Shown piece by piece: positions 1 through 8,426 of a stretch of DNA of 64,000 nucleotides (positions within the stretch are counted from its first letter, which is position 1; each line of letters begins with the position of its first letter). The notes under the pieces are model-generated. The model was not told the DNA's origin and made no database searches. It worked only from the letters and a program-made list of their open reading frames with translations. The translations under genes were made by a program, and so were the position numbers. Origin of the DNA: Cognatishimia sp. 1_MG-2023 (lineage in GTDB: Bacteria; Pseudomonadota; Alphaproteobacteria; Rhodobacterales; Rhodobacteraceae); NCBI RefSeq assembly GCF_030548175.1, contig NZ_JAUORX010000010.1:1-64000 (forward strand), given 5' to 3'.

Positions 1-231
1 TTGCTCTAAATCCGTCAGATTTAGAATATCAATCAACTCATCACGTAGTGGCAATTGTCCCTGCCCGCTGTCCAATTCGTTTTTTAGCTTTTCCCAATTG
101 GCTGTGAATGCATCTATGCCGTCTGGTGCGGGTGGCGCCATAACAGCAGTTGCCCGTGTGACTGCGATAGACCCAATTATCAGCCCTTTGAAGAATGTGG
201 ACACCAGCTTGAGGTTTGATTTGATTTTCAT
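1..231 (-). CDS. Secreted protein of unknown function (3' end beyond window)
   Basis: Partial gene running off the left edge; 77 codons are visible. I read it by hand from an ATG at 229-231, preceded by GGAGGG about 7 bases upstream. The N-terminus (MKIKSNLKLVSTFFKGLIIG...) is basic then hydrophobic and looks like a signal peptide, with possible cleavage near AVMA/PP. It continues into a polar segment with no recognised domain. It starts 3 bases after the stop of the upstream gene at 235-1239, so the two are very probably co-transcribed. Function is unknown; location next to the type I secretion island is the only hint. Confidence 0.7.
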   Translation of the reverse strand, partial: MKIKSNLKLVSTFFKGLIIGSIAVTRATAVMAPPAPDGIDAFTANWEKLKNELDSGQGQLPLRDELIDILNLTDLEQ

Positions 232-234
232 GGC

Positions 235-1239
235 TCAACCCTCCTGAGTGGCTAAGATGATACCGGCCACCGAAAAGTCGTTGCTGGCATCAAATGGTGC
301 AAAGAAGTTAAGGCCATCAATCCCGGTTGCATTTAGCAATTCCGCGCCAACCTCCCCGTTGGACATTTGGATTGATGTTCGTTTGCGTTCGGCGACCAAT
401 CGAAGATTGTTTAACTCGGCTTCGTTCGCGGCAATGCGCTCGATCAGATCAAAGTTGTTTGTACCGACAGCAAATAGATTGGTACCGTGAAATTCTGTCA
501 AAATGCCCGCTAGGTCGATTTCGAAGGTTTCGGTGCCTTCGAAAATCGCGCGCTTGTCTTTGTCAATTGTCCCAACCGGATTCTGAAGCAATAGATCTTC
601 GCGATCAGAGGTTCCGCTAGGTGCTAGGACTGTGACAATTTCATTCTGAATAATCACCCGGCGCCGTAGATCACCATTTTCTTGGAAGCGGACCGATACC
701 TCTTGGTTAAAGGAGGCCCATGGCAGGCGATCTGTTGCTGAAAACGTCTCTGTGCCAAATTCTTGACCCGCTGCTACCAAGGTCATGCCAGCAATTTCGG
801 CATCTTCTGGTTCGTTCTGAACACGATCTGTCGCGAAGGAACCGTAGCGGCGATCTTCTGTATGGAAGAGATCGCTGTACCAAACTTTGGCAACTGTTTG
901 AGGTTGGGCGAAACGAATTTCTAACCGTTCGTCGAAATCAATTTCATCATTTTGCGCACCGTCTTGTACGCCAATGCCGTCGATAGGATCCCAATAGAGC
1001 GTTGCCTGCCCCCAAGTTTCGTTGTCATCCCTTAAGCGCATGGCGCGTAATGAAATATCCCCGACTGTGCATTCATGTTGCCCCAAACAGCTTCGGAACA
1101 GTAATGAACGAAAATCCAGATGCGAGCGAAGTTCGCTGTCAATCTGGGATAGGTTTTGTGTGTGCCCTACCGATGCTGTCACAACAAGAACTGGCGCTGC
1201 TAATGCAAAGACAAAGGTCTTACTCCTTAAATTTAGCAT
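235..1239 (-). CDS. Secreted protein of unknown function, 334 aa
   Basis: The N-terminus (MLNLRSKTFVFALAAPVLVVTASVG) is a clear signal peptide, with likely cleavage before TQNLSQ. The mature protein is rich in beta-type segments and acidic residues; a stretch with DFDERLEIRF followed by VAKVWYSDLF resembles secreted beta-sandwich proteins in general, but I cannot name a family. Two cysteines near residues 50 and 57 (SCLGQHECTV) could form a disulphide. A GGGGAGG ribosome-binding site lies just upstream of the ATG. It is followed after 3 bases by the partial secreted gene at 1-231. It is probably exported by Sec and may be an accessory of the neighbouring secretion island; that is inference from position only. 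Confidence 0.75.
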   Translation of the reverse strand: MLNLRSKTFVFALAAPVLVVTASVGHTQNLSQIDSELRSHLDFRSLLFRSCLGQHECTVGDISLRAMRLRDDNETWGQATLYWDPIDGIGVQDGAQNDEIDFDERLEIRFAQPQTVAKVWYSDLFHTEDRRYGSFATDRVQNEPEDAEIAGMTLVAAGQEFGTETFSATDRLPWASFNQEVSVRFQENGDLRRRVIIQNEIVTVLAPSGTSDREDLLLQNPVGTIDKDKRAIFEGTETFEIDLAGILTEFHGTNLFAVGTNNFDLIERIAANEAELNNLRLVAERKRTSIQMSNGEVGAELLNATGIDGLNFFAPFDASNDFSVAGIILATQEG

Positions 1240-1505
1240 AGTTTCCTCCCCGCGCTCGCCAAAAGAGCTGCAAAAATGTGTCGCAGAGCCGTTGGTGAGA
1301 GTCTATTTTCTCTTTTAAAAATAACGGATTATAGGCAATTTGGGTGAAGTAATTGGATTATTAATCGTTTGGATGATGGGTTCATCCGCTGGTTGCTTTT
1401 CCAAATATGGCGGAAATGTGGCGTGGGCCACTAGATATAGTGGCAAAACCCCACTCGTGCCAAAATGACACGATTTCAAATATCTTTCTGAGCTAGGAAT
1501 ATCTT

Positions 1506-2927
1506 CTAGTTCTTACTCGCTTCGAGCATGCGAATCCGCTTCTCTTCACCGATGGCCTTGGAAATTAGGAGCGAACTTTCATAAGTCACTGGTCCATGTT
1601 TGCAGGTATCAAAGATGTTTTGGGCCTTACAATAAGCAAAGATCGCATTGATGGTAGAGCGTGTCATCTTACCTGAAATACTGCCGGAATAAGCGCCTAG
1701 ATCGCGCATTTCACTTTGCAGCAAATAGACGTACGACGTCTTTTCGATGCCACGCAAACGCAATGCAGCTTTTGTATAGGCTTCACCCGAACTCGACTTC
1801 AGTATTTCAGTCATTTTTCGTGCCGACCGTGCATGATTCGCAAAGTCGTATTCTGCGCTAATGCGCTCGGCCATGCGTTGTGTTTTTGGTAGGTTGAAAA
1901 GATGTTCTTCAACCAACGTGGCGTGTTTTGCCCGTGCGTTTCTAATGAACGGGCGGAGTTTTAGATAGGCGCGTGCAAGCACTGATGTCGCCTTGCGATC
2001 ACCTGACTGCATTTTCCCTTCAAGCGCCTGAACGATTTGCGAAACATTCGCGTCATTCATACGTGTAGAGCGGCGTTCGTGGTTGCGTAGCACGACGGAT
2101 GCGGCCGATGTATCCCCGGAGTGTGCGAGTGCAATAACACCACTTCGACCTAGAGCTTTATCTGACCATGTCCCCAATTTTCCTTGAAAATGTGCCATAG
2201 CACGTTCGGCCTCGGCGTTTTTTACACCTTTGTCGACGGCTTGATCCAAGCTTTGCTTTGCACCTTCGAAGTCGCCCAATGTGATCTGCGCACGACTTAG
2301 TCCAATAAGTGCATAGTCAAAACCACCTTCGGCAGCGGCTTGAAATGCATTTGCTGATGCCATCGGATTGGCGTCAACGATTTTGCCATCCAGCAAGTAT
2401 TGCCCAGTTCTCCACAAGGCGCGGGCGCTGCCATTTTTGCCCAAAGTTTTATATAATTCAAACGCTTGTTCCGGCGTGCCGCCATTTCCAGAGGCGTATA
2501 AATCAGCTAAAGCCATTTGCGCGCGGTCGGGCGTTTCACTTTGGGCCATGTCTTGCAACATACCTAGCCCAAGATCCCGATTAGAAAACGTATCGAATGC
2601 GCCAGTTGCATGGTTTTTTGCCAGTAGAAACCGAGCGAAACCACTCCCCGAATTGGCGGCGATTTCAAAAGCCGTTGCGGCTTTAGAATACTCACCTAAC
2701 TCCAATTGAACTTGGGCGATACGTAACAGAGATTTCTTCTCTCCCTGTTCAAACAATTTCTGATGGATTTCCAATGAACGCCTTAGTTCGGCGTCACTTG
2801 ATGCGGATTTTCGCAGCGTTTCTGCCGTCTGATAGGTTTCTTGAGTGGATTGGGTTCCTTGTGCCAAGGCTGACAGTGCAGCAACAGACACACCCAGTCC
2901 CAACGCAAAACAAAGTATAATACGCAT
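1506..2927 (-). CDS. Sel1/TPR-repeat periplasmic protein with C-terminal peptidoglycan-binding-like segment
   Basis: 473 aa from the ATG at 2927, chosen over an in-frame TTG at 2951 because GGGGAGGA lies 7 bases upstream and the signal peptide (MRIILCFALGLGVSVAALSALAQ) starts here. Residues about 30-300 are alpha-helical with Sel1-like units of the form A...L...Y..G.G....A, such as MALADLYASGNGGTPEQAF. The last 100 residues contain LQSEMRDLGAYSGSISGKM followed by TINAIFAYC, which resembles the peptidoglycan-binding domain 1 pattern (L...LG.Y.G.IDG......AI..F). It lies 36 bases downstream of the NodT-type gene, so it is probably in the same transcript. The likely role is a periplasmic scaffold for the outer-membrane channel, comparable in shape to AlgK-type proteins; this is inference. 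Confidence 0.75.
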   Translation of the reverse strand: MRIILCFALGLGVSVAALSALAQGTQSTQETYQTAETLRKSASSDAELRRSLEIHQKLFEQGEKKSLLRIAQVQLELGEYSKAATAFEIAANSGSGFARFLLAKNHATGAFDTFSNRDLGLGMLQDMAQSETPDRAQMALADLYASGNGGTPEQAFELYKTLGKNGSARALWRTGQYLLDGKIVDANPMASANAFQAAAEGGFDYALIGLSRAQITLGDFEGAKQSLDQAVDKGVKNAEAERAMAHFQGKLGTWSDKALGRSGVIALAHSGDTSAASVVLRNHERRSTRMNDANVSQIVQALEGKMQSGDRKATSVLARAYLKLRPFIRNARAKHATLVEEHLFNLPKTQRMAERISAEYDFANHARSARKMTEILKSSSGEAYTKAALRLRGIEKTSYVYLLQSEMRDLGAYSGSISGKMTRSTINAIFAYCKAQNIFDTCKHGPVTYESSLLISKAIGEEKRIRMLEASKN

Positions 2928-2963
2928 TACAGATCCTCCCCTAGTGGCCAAAGTGGGCCAAGA

Positions 2964-4334
2964 TCAATTGGTTGGCACAGCCGCAGGAGGTTGCGAGCTC
3001 CCCGCTCCGACGGCGATTTGTAGCGCTATGTAATTCAATGCGCGTTGGCGCCGGTTTTGTGCCAAGTTGGCTTCGGCTTGCAGCTTGTTGCGTTGCAAGC
3101 GCACGAAATCTAAAACGGAAATTTCTTGGGCATTGAGAAGTTGCCGCGAGAGGTTTACCGCTTCGGTGTTCAGTTTCACTGATTGACTTGAGGCTGCGAC
3201 AGCGCTGCCAAGTTTTCGTTGGGCAATCAGCAACGTTTCGACCTCTTCGATGCCGACGAGAACACGCGATTTCCATTCCAAGAATGCTGACTTTGCACGG
3301 GCATCTCTAGCAGAGACTCGTGCTTTACCAGCGCCCTGATTGAAAATCGGTAGCGTTAAGCCCAAAATACCAATGCCTCCGCGCTGCGGACTTAGATCGG
3401 TCCGCGCTGTGATTAGGCCTGTTAACGTTAATTGCGGATACAGTTCTGCCTGCGCTACATTCATTTCCGCAATCGCCATTCGATAGGCGCTTTCAGCGGA
3501 ACGTATGTCGGGCCGGTTGGTGAATAAATCAGTTGGGACGCCGGATGCTACGCGGAATCTTGGATATGGCTGACCGCGGTACTTCAAATTAATCGGATTT
3601 GTGCCAGCAGCTTTCCCAAGAAGCGTTGCGATACGATTTTTCTGCCGTTCAATATCAATGCTAAGAATCGCGATTTCTGATTGTGTCTCCGCGATTTCAG
3701 CGTTTGGCTGTAAAACATCAAGCCGCGTTGTTGCACCCTGTTGTTGAAGCAAGGCTAAGTCCTTGGCGGTTTGGTTCCAAGAATTGAGTTCCGAATATTT
3801 CAACGCGCGGCGCTTTTGTACGAACCGTAGGTCAACATAAGCAGAAGCCAAATTCGATAAGACGAGTAATCGTGCGGAATCCAATTCTGCCAACGAAATA
3901 AGAGCGCGCGCGCGCGCAGCCTCTTCTCTAAATCTCTGTGAACCAAACAAGGTCGCGGTGCCATTTAAACTACCGAGATTTCTATCACCTCCCAAATTGG
4001 TAGAGGCGACCTGGGCCTCAACGCGTCCTCCGATGTCAATCACAGGGCCGGCTGTTAGGACCAACGCATCGGATTCTTTGACACGTAACCGAGCCTGCGC
4101 AAGTTGGATGTTTTCCTTTAGCGCCATCGCCACCAATTGATCCAAAACTGGATCTTTAAAGCCCTTCCACCAAGCGGTGGTGACTGATGCTTTTTGTGCA
4201 TTGGACGTTGATGCCGAAAACTTAGCTGGAACGGCTGTCTCAGGCTTTTTGTATTCCACCCCTACCGCACATCCGGCCAAGAGCGAAGATAACAGGATGG
4301 GCTTTAAAATTCCGATCGTTGCAGTGGTCCCCAT
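2964..4334 (-). CDS. NodT-family outer-membrane efflux lipoprotein (TolC/OprM superfamily)
   Basis: 456 aa with a lipoprotein signal ending in the lipobox LLAGC (Cys about residue 22), then VGVEYKKPETAVPAKF, the usual start of NodT/OprM channels. Two outer-membrane efflux repeats follow, with typical stretches LARARLRVKESDA-like near residue 80 and RPDIRSAESAYRMAIAEMNVAQAELYP near residue 275 (the PDI..AE..L..A.A.IG.A.A..FP signature). GGGAGACG precedes the ATG. NodT channels work with RND pumps or with HlyD-type adaptors. No RND pump is present here, whereas a type I ABC exporter and an HlyD adaptor lie 6-10 kb away in the divergent operon, so this may be the dedicated outer-membrane exit for that system. 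The partner assignment is inference; the family is clear. Confidence 0.9.
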   Translation of the reverse strand: MGTTATIGILKPILLSSLLAGCAVGVEYKKPETAVPAKFSASTSNAQKASVTTAWWKGFKDPVLDQLVAMALKENIQLAQARLRVKESDALVLTAGPVIDIGGRVEAQVASTNLGGDRNLGSLNGTATLFGSQRFREEAARARALISLAELDSARLLVLSNLASAYVDLRFVQKRRALKYSELNSWNQTAKDLALLQQQGATTRLDVLQPNAEIAETQSEIAILSIDIERQKNRIATLLGKAAGTNPINLKYRGQPYPRFRVASGVPTDLFTNRPDIRSAESAYRMAIAEMNVAQAELYPQLTLTGLITARTDLSPQRGGIGILGLTLPIFNQGAGKARVSARDARAKSAFLEWKSRVLVGIEEVETLLIAQRKLGSAVAASSQSVKLNTEAVNLSRQLLNAQEISVLDFVRLQRNKLQAEANLAQNRRQRALNYIALQIAVGAGSSQPPAAVPTN

Positions 4335-4491
4335 TGCACGTCTCCCGTTGTTTCATCGTTAAAACAGGGGCTTACCGGTGTCGTTTCGGTAGCGCCTTGA
4401 ATGCAGTCATGGCACGGGCAATACGCGCCCGAGTGACATTTCGACTGGAGGACCGCCTTCCCTCGTCTCCAGAAAATAATCTTTTTACTAT

Positions 4492-5013
4492 TCAGAGCGG
4501 GAACGCGTATTTTCGCGCAAGTTCCCAAATTTCTATGTTCAACTTTTCCAACCGCATGATGCAGGCATTGATATTTTCTGCCTTTTCCGAGGTGACGGTT
4601 TCCGTTTTCCCAACTCGAATATCTTTGCGGCGGTCTTGAATGCGCATCATTATTGTCTGGATTTGCCCACCTTCTGGGTCAAATGAATAGATGCAATGGT
4701 TGTACTTGTTCCGCAGAGCGGCCTCGCGGGTTAGTCGTGACGTCAAAGCCAAAATATCGTCGCGCATTTGGCTTTTGACATGGGCCATTTTGGCCAACCT
4801 ATCGACCATATCGACCCGCGCTCTTGTTGTATTAAGCGTCAGGAAAATGACGACAGCGATGTCTTTTTCTACTTTTGCCAGTCCAGCGATCAGATGGATC
4901 AGCAGGCTTTCTGTATTCGTCCAGGCATAATTCAGACGACCGACGCGACCTAGAATGTCGTCTAGCTCGACATCGCGCGCCTGAATATCCTGTGGGTTTA
5001 AGGCGCTATTCAT
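4492..5013 (-). CDS. Hypothetical cytoplasmic protein, 173 aa
   Basis: No signal peptide and no recognised domain. The sequence is mostly helical, with heptad-like hydrophobic spacing from LDDILGRVGRLNYAW through LIHLIAGLAKVEKDI and a conserved-looking ALRNKYNH centre, reminiscent of small helical-bundle proteins that contact cell-surface or signalling partners. The ATG at 5013 is preceded by GAAAGG; an in-frame GTG lies one codon upstream. It starts 10 bases after the stop of the LuxR-type regulator and is very likely co-transcribed with it. The next gene (NodT) starts 157 bases downstream. A role in modulating the regulator is possible, but nothing in the sequence proves it. Confidence 0.65.
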   Translation of the reverse strand: MNSALNPQDIQARDVELDDILGRVGRLNYAWTNTESLLIHLIAGLAKVEKDIAVVIFLTLNTTRARVDMVDRLAKMAHVKSQMRDDILALTSRLTREAALRNKYNHCIYSFDPEGGQIQTIMMRIQDRRKDIRVGKTETVTSEKAENINACIMRLEKLNIEIWELARKYAFPL

Positions 5014-5023
5014 CACAAACCTT

Positions 5024-5770
5024 TCAGGTGTGCATCACTTCCATGAACTTCATCGCCGCAGCGGTTCGGTTGCTTACCTTGAGTTTAGTAATGATGTGAT
5101 GGATATGCAGTTTGATCGTATGCTCAGATACATCTAACTCCGCTGCAATTTGTTTATTCTGCAGGCCATTGGCTACATGCTCCATCACCGCCACTTCACG
5201 GCGCGTTAGTAGGTCCTGAACAACTTCATTCGTCGGAGCTTTCACCGTTTCAGGTGCTGCGGAAGACTCGTCATGTTCAACCTCCATGACCTCCGGTGGA
5301 AAATAGGATCCACCACTCAGCAACAAACGGAATACCGCTAGCCAAATATCAATGCTTTGATTCATTGGTAAGAAGCCCTGAAGTCCGCCTGATCCCCCAA
5401 GCGAGTCCAAAACAGCACGCGCGCAATTATCATGCCAGTAGGCCACGACCACGCCAGGAGGCTCGACCGCCTGAGATTGGTCGTTTTGAGCTTGAGTCAT
5501 TTCTTGTAAGTCCGCGAGTGCAGTATCGTAAATAGCTGCATCGACAACGATGATACGCGCAGGAGTTTCCCCCGACCCTACGCTATCGCGATAGTCTGAA
5601 ACGGTTTCAAAGCGTACGGGTTGTACGTCTTCAACTTCCTCTTCAACATTTCGCATGACAGTTTTTGTGAAACTTTTTTGCGGTCCAATAAAGACAGCAA
5701 ATTCACAATTAAGGTTCAACATTTGGTGGGCTCCCAATGCCATAGGAGCCACAGTTTGAAAACTAGGCAT
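5024..5770 (-). CDS. LuxR-family transcriptional regulator with atypical N-terminal domain
   Basis: 248 aa. Residues about 185-245 form a LuxR/FixJ-type helix-turn-helix: LTRREVAVMEHVANGL, then NKQIAAELDVSEHTIKLH and HHIITKLKVSNR. The first 150 residues resemble a receiver fold (ARIIVVDAAIYDTAL; GVVVAYWHDNC; GLQGFLPMNQSIDIWLAVFRLLLSGGSYFPPEV, the last like the alpha5 end of NarL receivers). The acidic triad is poor: no DD pair near the N-terminus and only VVDAAIY at the phospho-acceptor strand. It may therefore be phosphorylation-independent. A strong GGGAGGG lies before the ATG. The gene is divergent from the glycine-rich secreted protein across a region with several inverted repeats, so it is the likely regulator of both arms of the secretion island. 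Confidence 0.85.
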   Translation of the reverse strand: MPSFQTVAPMALGAHQMLNLNCEFAVFIGPQKSFTKTVMRNVEEEVEDVQPVRFETVSDYRDSVGSGETPARIIVVDAAIYDTALADLQEMTQAQNDQSQAVEPPGVVVAYWHDNCARAVLDSLGGSGGLQGFLPMNQSIDIWLAVFRLLLSGGSYFPPEVMEVEHDESSAAPETVKAPTNEVVQDLLTRREVAVMEHVANGLQNKQIAAELDVSEHTIKLHIHHIITKLKVSNRTAAAMKFMEVMHT

Positions 5771-5884
5771 TTATCCCTCCCACACAATCACTAACCAGGC
5801 CTATAAAAACCTGCGCTACACAGTCTGTGATGCGACAACCGTCCTGCAACGGTAGCTTCATCTATCCCCAACTGCTCGATTGAG

Positions 5885-6002
5885 TGTGAACGTCGTCTAG
5901 TTCACAAAATTCTTTGTTTAGAAATTCATTCCCGTGAATTCGGACCATCAGGTATAAGTTACACCTATAACGGTCGTCAATTAATCGAACGGTTAGTCGA
6001 TT
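5885..6002. promoter_or_regulatory. Cluster of four inverted repeats (candidate operators)
   Basis: Seen directly: TGTGAAC-N8-GTTCACA at 5885-5906; AATTCA-N6-TGAATT at 5923-5940; AGGTATAA-N1-TTACACCT at 5950-5966 (7 of 8 positions symmetrical); AATCGA-N8-TCGATT at 5983-6002. Four dyads within 118 bases, 115-233 bases upstream of the LuxR start, is far denser than the other intergenic regions here. The arms differ, so more than one protein may bind. Confidence 0.5.
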
Positions 6003-6020
6003 ATCCACAGGTTATCCACA
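6001..6020 (+). promoter_or_regulatory. Two tandem DnaA boxes (TTATCCACA)
   Basis: Two exact copies of the consensus DnaA box TTATCCACA lie at 6001-6009 and 6012-6020, in the same orientation and 2 bases apart. The first overlaps the last dyad of the upstream operator cluster. Perfect tandem boxes are typical of replication origins and DnaA-regulated promoters. No replication gene is near, so promoter control is the more likely reading. Confidence 0.5.
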
Positions 6021-6494
6021 CTTCACCAAAGTATTATGTCAATTTTATTGAGTCGTTTCAATTTGGAATCGGCAAAAAATGCAAGTTCAGCAGTATTCTT
6101 GCCACAGACATGATGACTTCACGAAATCGCGATCAGGTAAGTTGCTGAAACAACAAATAAAATCTCAAATCGATACTTTTTCATTGGGTGTAGTCCTAAT
6201 CGCTAGCTTACGTGCACAGCAAATTTTGCAGACCCTGTAGGGCATCGCGGCATGTTTCGTCGCGACATTTTATTTTTGTCTGCATGCCCCCGGACTTCGG
6301 AAATTTTATCGACCGGGCAGACCTTCAACAGAGAGGGGGATCACGCCGAGCACAACTCAGAGACGCTGCAAGACCTTGTATTTAGTCAGGATATGCAGCG
6401 AGCGGACTACAACTTTCATCAATTAGAAAATCGTTCGACAATGGTCACGTTAGATAGACTGGTGACCGCTCGAACCCTTTAAGGGAGAAGACAC

Positions 6495-8408
6495 ATGCCA
6501 GGTAATCGGCACAATCATTTGTTCGGCCTTCAGGGCCAATTGCAGGGTCAAGGCCAACTTCAAGGTCAGGGCCAAGGTCAACACCAAGGTCAAGGACAGG
6601 GCCAGAACCAAGGTCAGGGTCAGCACCAAAGCAGCGACAACTTGAACCTTAATGGGAATGGTAACCTGAATGGTAACGGAAACCTAAATGGTAACGGCAA
6701 CGGCAACCATAACGGCAACCACAACAGCAATACCAACAATACGAGCTCTGACTCATCCGGTACGGGCGCGGGCCTGGGTGCTGGTGCCGGTCTAGGTGTT
6801 GGCGCTGGGATTGCCGGAGCGGGTTCGCACTCAGACTCTGGTTCACATTCACATTCTGACGCTGGATCACATGCCGCCGCGAAAGCTGCGAACTACTCAA
6901 AAACTCACGTAACCAATAACTCGACGACTGATGTTGATGTCGACGTTAAAATCGACCTTGAAGGTTGGGAACCAACTGACGACGATTTTGCGGACTTCGA
7001 TTTGGGCCAAGATGCCGAAATCGGTGACATCACAATGGCGAATGGCGATATGAACACCGATGTTGGTGGCGATACGCACATGGCCAAAGTTTTGCAAAAT
7101 GCTCTTACTGGTGCAGGGAATGATGTTGGCACAGTCAACAACATGAACAACTCGTTGCAAGACAATGACATCATCGAAGAAGCCGAAGTTGAAAACGATG
7201 GTCATTACTTCTCTGGTCAAAAAGCCGAAGGCGGTCATGCCAAGGCTGAAGACGGCCTAACCAACGAAGCCGACGGCGGCGACGCTGGGTATGCAAAAAC
7301 CAATGGTGGCGACGGTAAAGCCGGCGGCGCAGATGGTGGACATGCACTGTCTGTAGGTGGCAAACACTACGGTAACTCCGGTGGTAAATCCGAAGGCGAC
7401 GACGGTGGCGACAGCGGGAACGCAGGCGCAATCGCAGTAGGCCTTGGTGGTCTAGGTGTTGGTGTAGGTGGTTCATCTAACGGTGGTACAACTGGCGCAG
7501 GTGGTGCTGGTGGTAACGGCGGTGCAGGTGGCAATGGCGGTAACGGCGGTAACGCTGGTAACGCAGGTGGTATCGGTGCTGGCGTAGGCGGAGACTCTGG
7601 TGCTCTTGCTGGTGGTGTTGGCGGTTCTTCCGGTGCGCTTGCTGGTGGTGTCGGTGGTGACTCTGGTGCGATTGGTGCAGGTGCTGGCGGCGACGCTGGT
7701 GCTGGTGCAGCCGGACTTGGCGGCGGCCTAGGCTTCATTCCTGTAAGCACAGGTATTGGTGCTGCAAATGCAGAAGGTGGCAATGGCGGTGGCCTAGCCG
7801 GATCTTCTGGTGGTGACGGTGCTGGCCTTGCTGGTTCAAGTGCAGGTCACGGTGCTGGTCTCGCAGGTTCTTCTGGCGGCGACGCTGGTGGTATCGGTCT
7901 AGGGTCTTCGCACAGTGGCGGCAACGACGCTGATGGTGGTGCCGGTGCAGCAGGTGCTGCAGGTGGAAACTCAGGCGCAGCTAACGGCGGAATGGCCGGC
8001 GGCATGGGCATGGGTATGGGCCAAGGTGGCGGTATCGCCGGTGCATCAACTGGTGACGGTGGTGCTGGTGGTTCTGGCGGCGACGCAAGCGCAGCCGGTG
8101 GCCAAGCTGGTGACGCATGGTCCGGTGGTGGTCATGCAGTTGTTTGGGGCGGTAACGGTGGTGCATCTGGCCACGCGTCTGCAGACGGCGGCATGGGTGG
8201 TCACACTGGTGGTGCATGGGGCTCCAACAACGGTGACGATGGTTTCGTAACCGGTTCCTCAGCAGCATCTGCGGATGCAGCATTGGACAACGCAGCGTTC
8301 AACCAAAACATCGTTCAAGGTGCAAACGTGCTGGGCAACACTGTTGATATGACAGTCGTTGGCGGCGGGTTTAACTCCACCTACATCGGTGACGATGACA
8401 TGGCATAA
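6495..8408 (+). CDS. Glycine-rich low-complexity protein, probable type I secretion substrate
   Basis: 637 aa, no signal peptide. Layered composition: residues 11-46 are QGQ/QGQGQ repeats; 48-80 are LNGNGN/NGNHN repeats; 87-115 are G-A-L-G repeats; about 140-250 are an acidic, non-repetitive segment (DVDVDVKIDL, DDDFADFDLGQD); 255-590 are dominated by GGX tripeptides such as GGAGGNGGAGGNGGNGG and longer units GALAGGVGGDS; the last 45 residues (NIVQGANVLGNTVDMTVVGGG...GDDDMA) are ordered and match motifs of the next protein. RTX nonapeptides (GGxGxDxLx) are absent. It is the first gene of the operon with its own exporter, with an AAGGGAGAAG ribosome-binding site. Likely an extracellular matrix or adhesin-like protein, perhaps forming polyglycine-II helices; function is inference. 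Confidence 0.8.
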   Translation: MPGNRHNHLFGLQGQLQGQGQLQGQGQGQHQGQGQGQNQGQGQHQSSDNLNLNGNGNLNGNGNLNGNGNGNHNGNHNSNTNNTSSDSSGTGAGLGAGAGLGVGAGIAGAGSHSDSGSHSHSDAGSHAAAKAANYSKTHVTNNSTTDVDVDVKIDLEGWEPTDDDFADFDLGQDAEIGDITMANGDMNTDVGGDTHMAKVLQNALTGAGNDVGTVNNMNNSLQDNDIIEEAEVENDGHYFSGQKAEGGHAKAEDGLTNEADGGDAGYAKTNGGDGKAGGADGGHALSVGGKHYGNSGGKSEGDDGGDSGNAGAIAVGLGGLGVGVGGSSNGGTTGAGGAGGNGGAGGNGGNGGNAGNAGGIGAGVGGDSGALAGGVGGSSGALAGGVGGDSGAIGAGAGGDAGAGAAGLGGGLGFIPVSTGIGAANAEGGNGGGLAGSSGGDGAGLAGSSAGHGAGLAGSSGGDAGGIGLGSSHSGGNDADGGAGAAGAAGGNSGAANGGMAGGMGMGMGQGGGIAGASTGDGGAGGSGGDASAAGGQAGDAWSGGGHAVVWGGNGGASGHASADGGMGGHTGGAWGSNNGDDGFVTGSSAASADAALDNAAFNQNIVQGANVLGNTVDMTVVGGGFNSTYIGDDDMA

Positions 8409-8426
8409 GCCATTCAATTTAACACT

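Larger units (their letters stand above)
5771..6494. other. Divergent control region (724 bases) between LuxR regulator and secretion operon
   Basis: No convincing gene. Its left third carries four inverted repeats and two tandem DnaA boxes, listed separately. From 6021 to 6494 I see AT-rich DNA and then the start of the glycine-rich gene, preceded by AAGGGAGAAG. A 76-codon open frame at 6252-6482 lacks a clear ribosome-binding site and looks like chance. If the promoter sits near the inverted repeats, the rightward transcript would have a leader of about 400 bases or more, long enough for post-transcriptional control. Confidence 0.6.

Noticed and set aside
41-238. 65-codon frame beginning with TTG on the minus strand
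   Set aside because: It is out of frame with the ATG at 231 that has a strong ribosome-binding site and encodes a signal peptide.
6252-6482. 76-codon open frame upstream of the glycine-rich gene
   Set aside because: No clear ribosome-binding site, no recognisable features, ends just before the real ribosome-binding site of the next gene; more likely leader DNA.
6520-6720. Short tandem DNA repeats as a possible CRISPR or VNTR-only element
   Set aside because: Repeats are codon-phased (QGQ, NGN) inside a coding frame with no spacers; they are protein low complexity.
7367-7783. Long proline-rich frame antisense to the glycine-rich gene
   Set aside because: Pro-rich translation is the automatic mirror of GGX codons (GGT/GGC read as ACC/GCC and CCA/CCG); no start signal.
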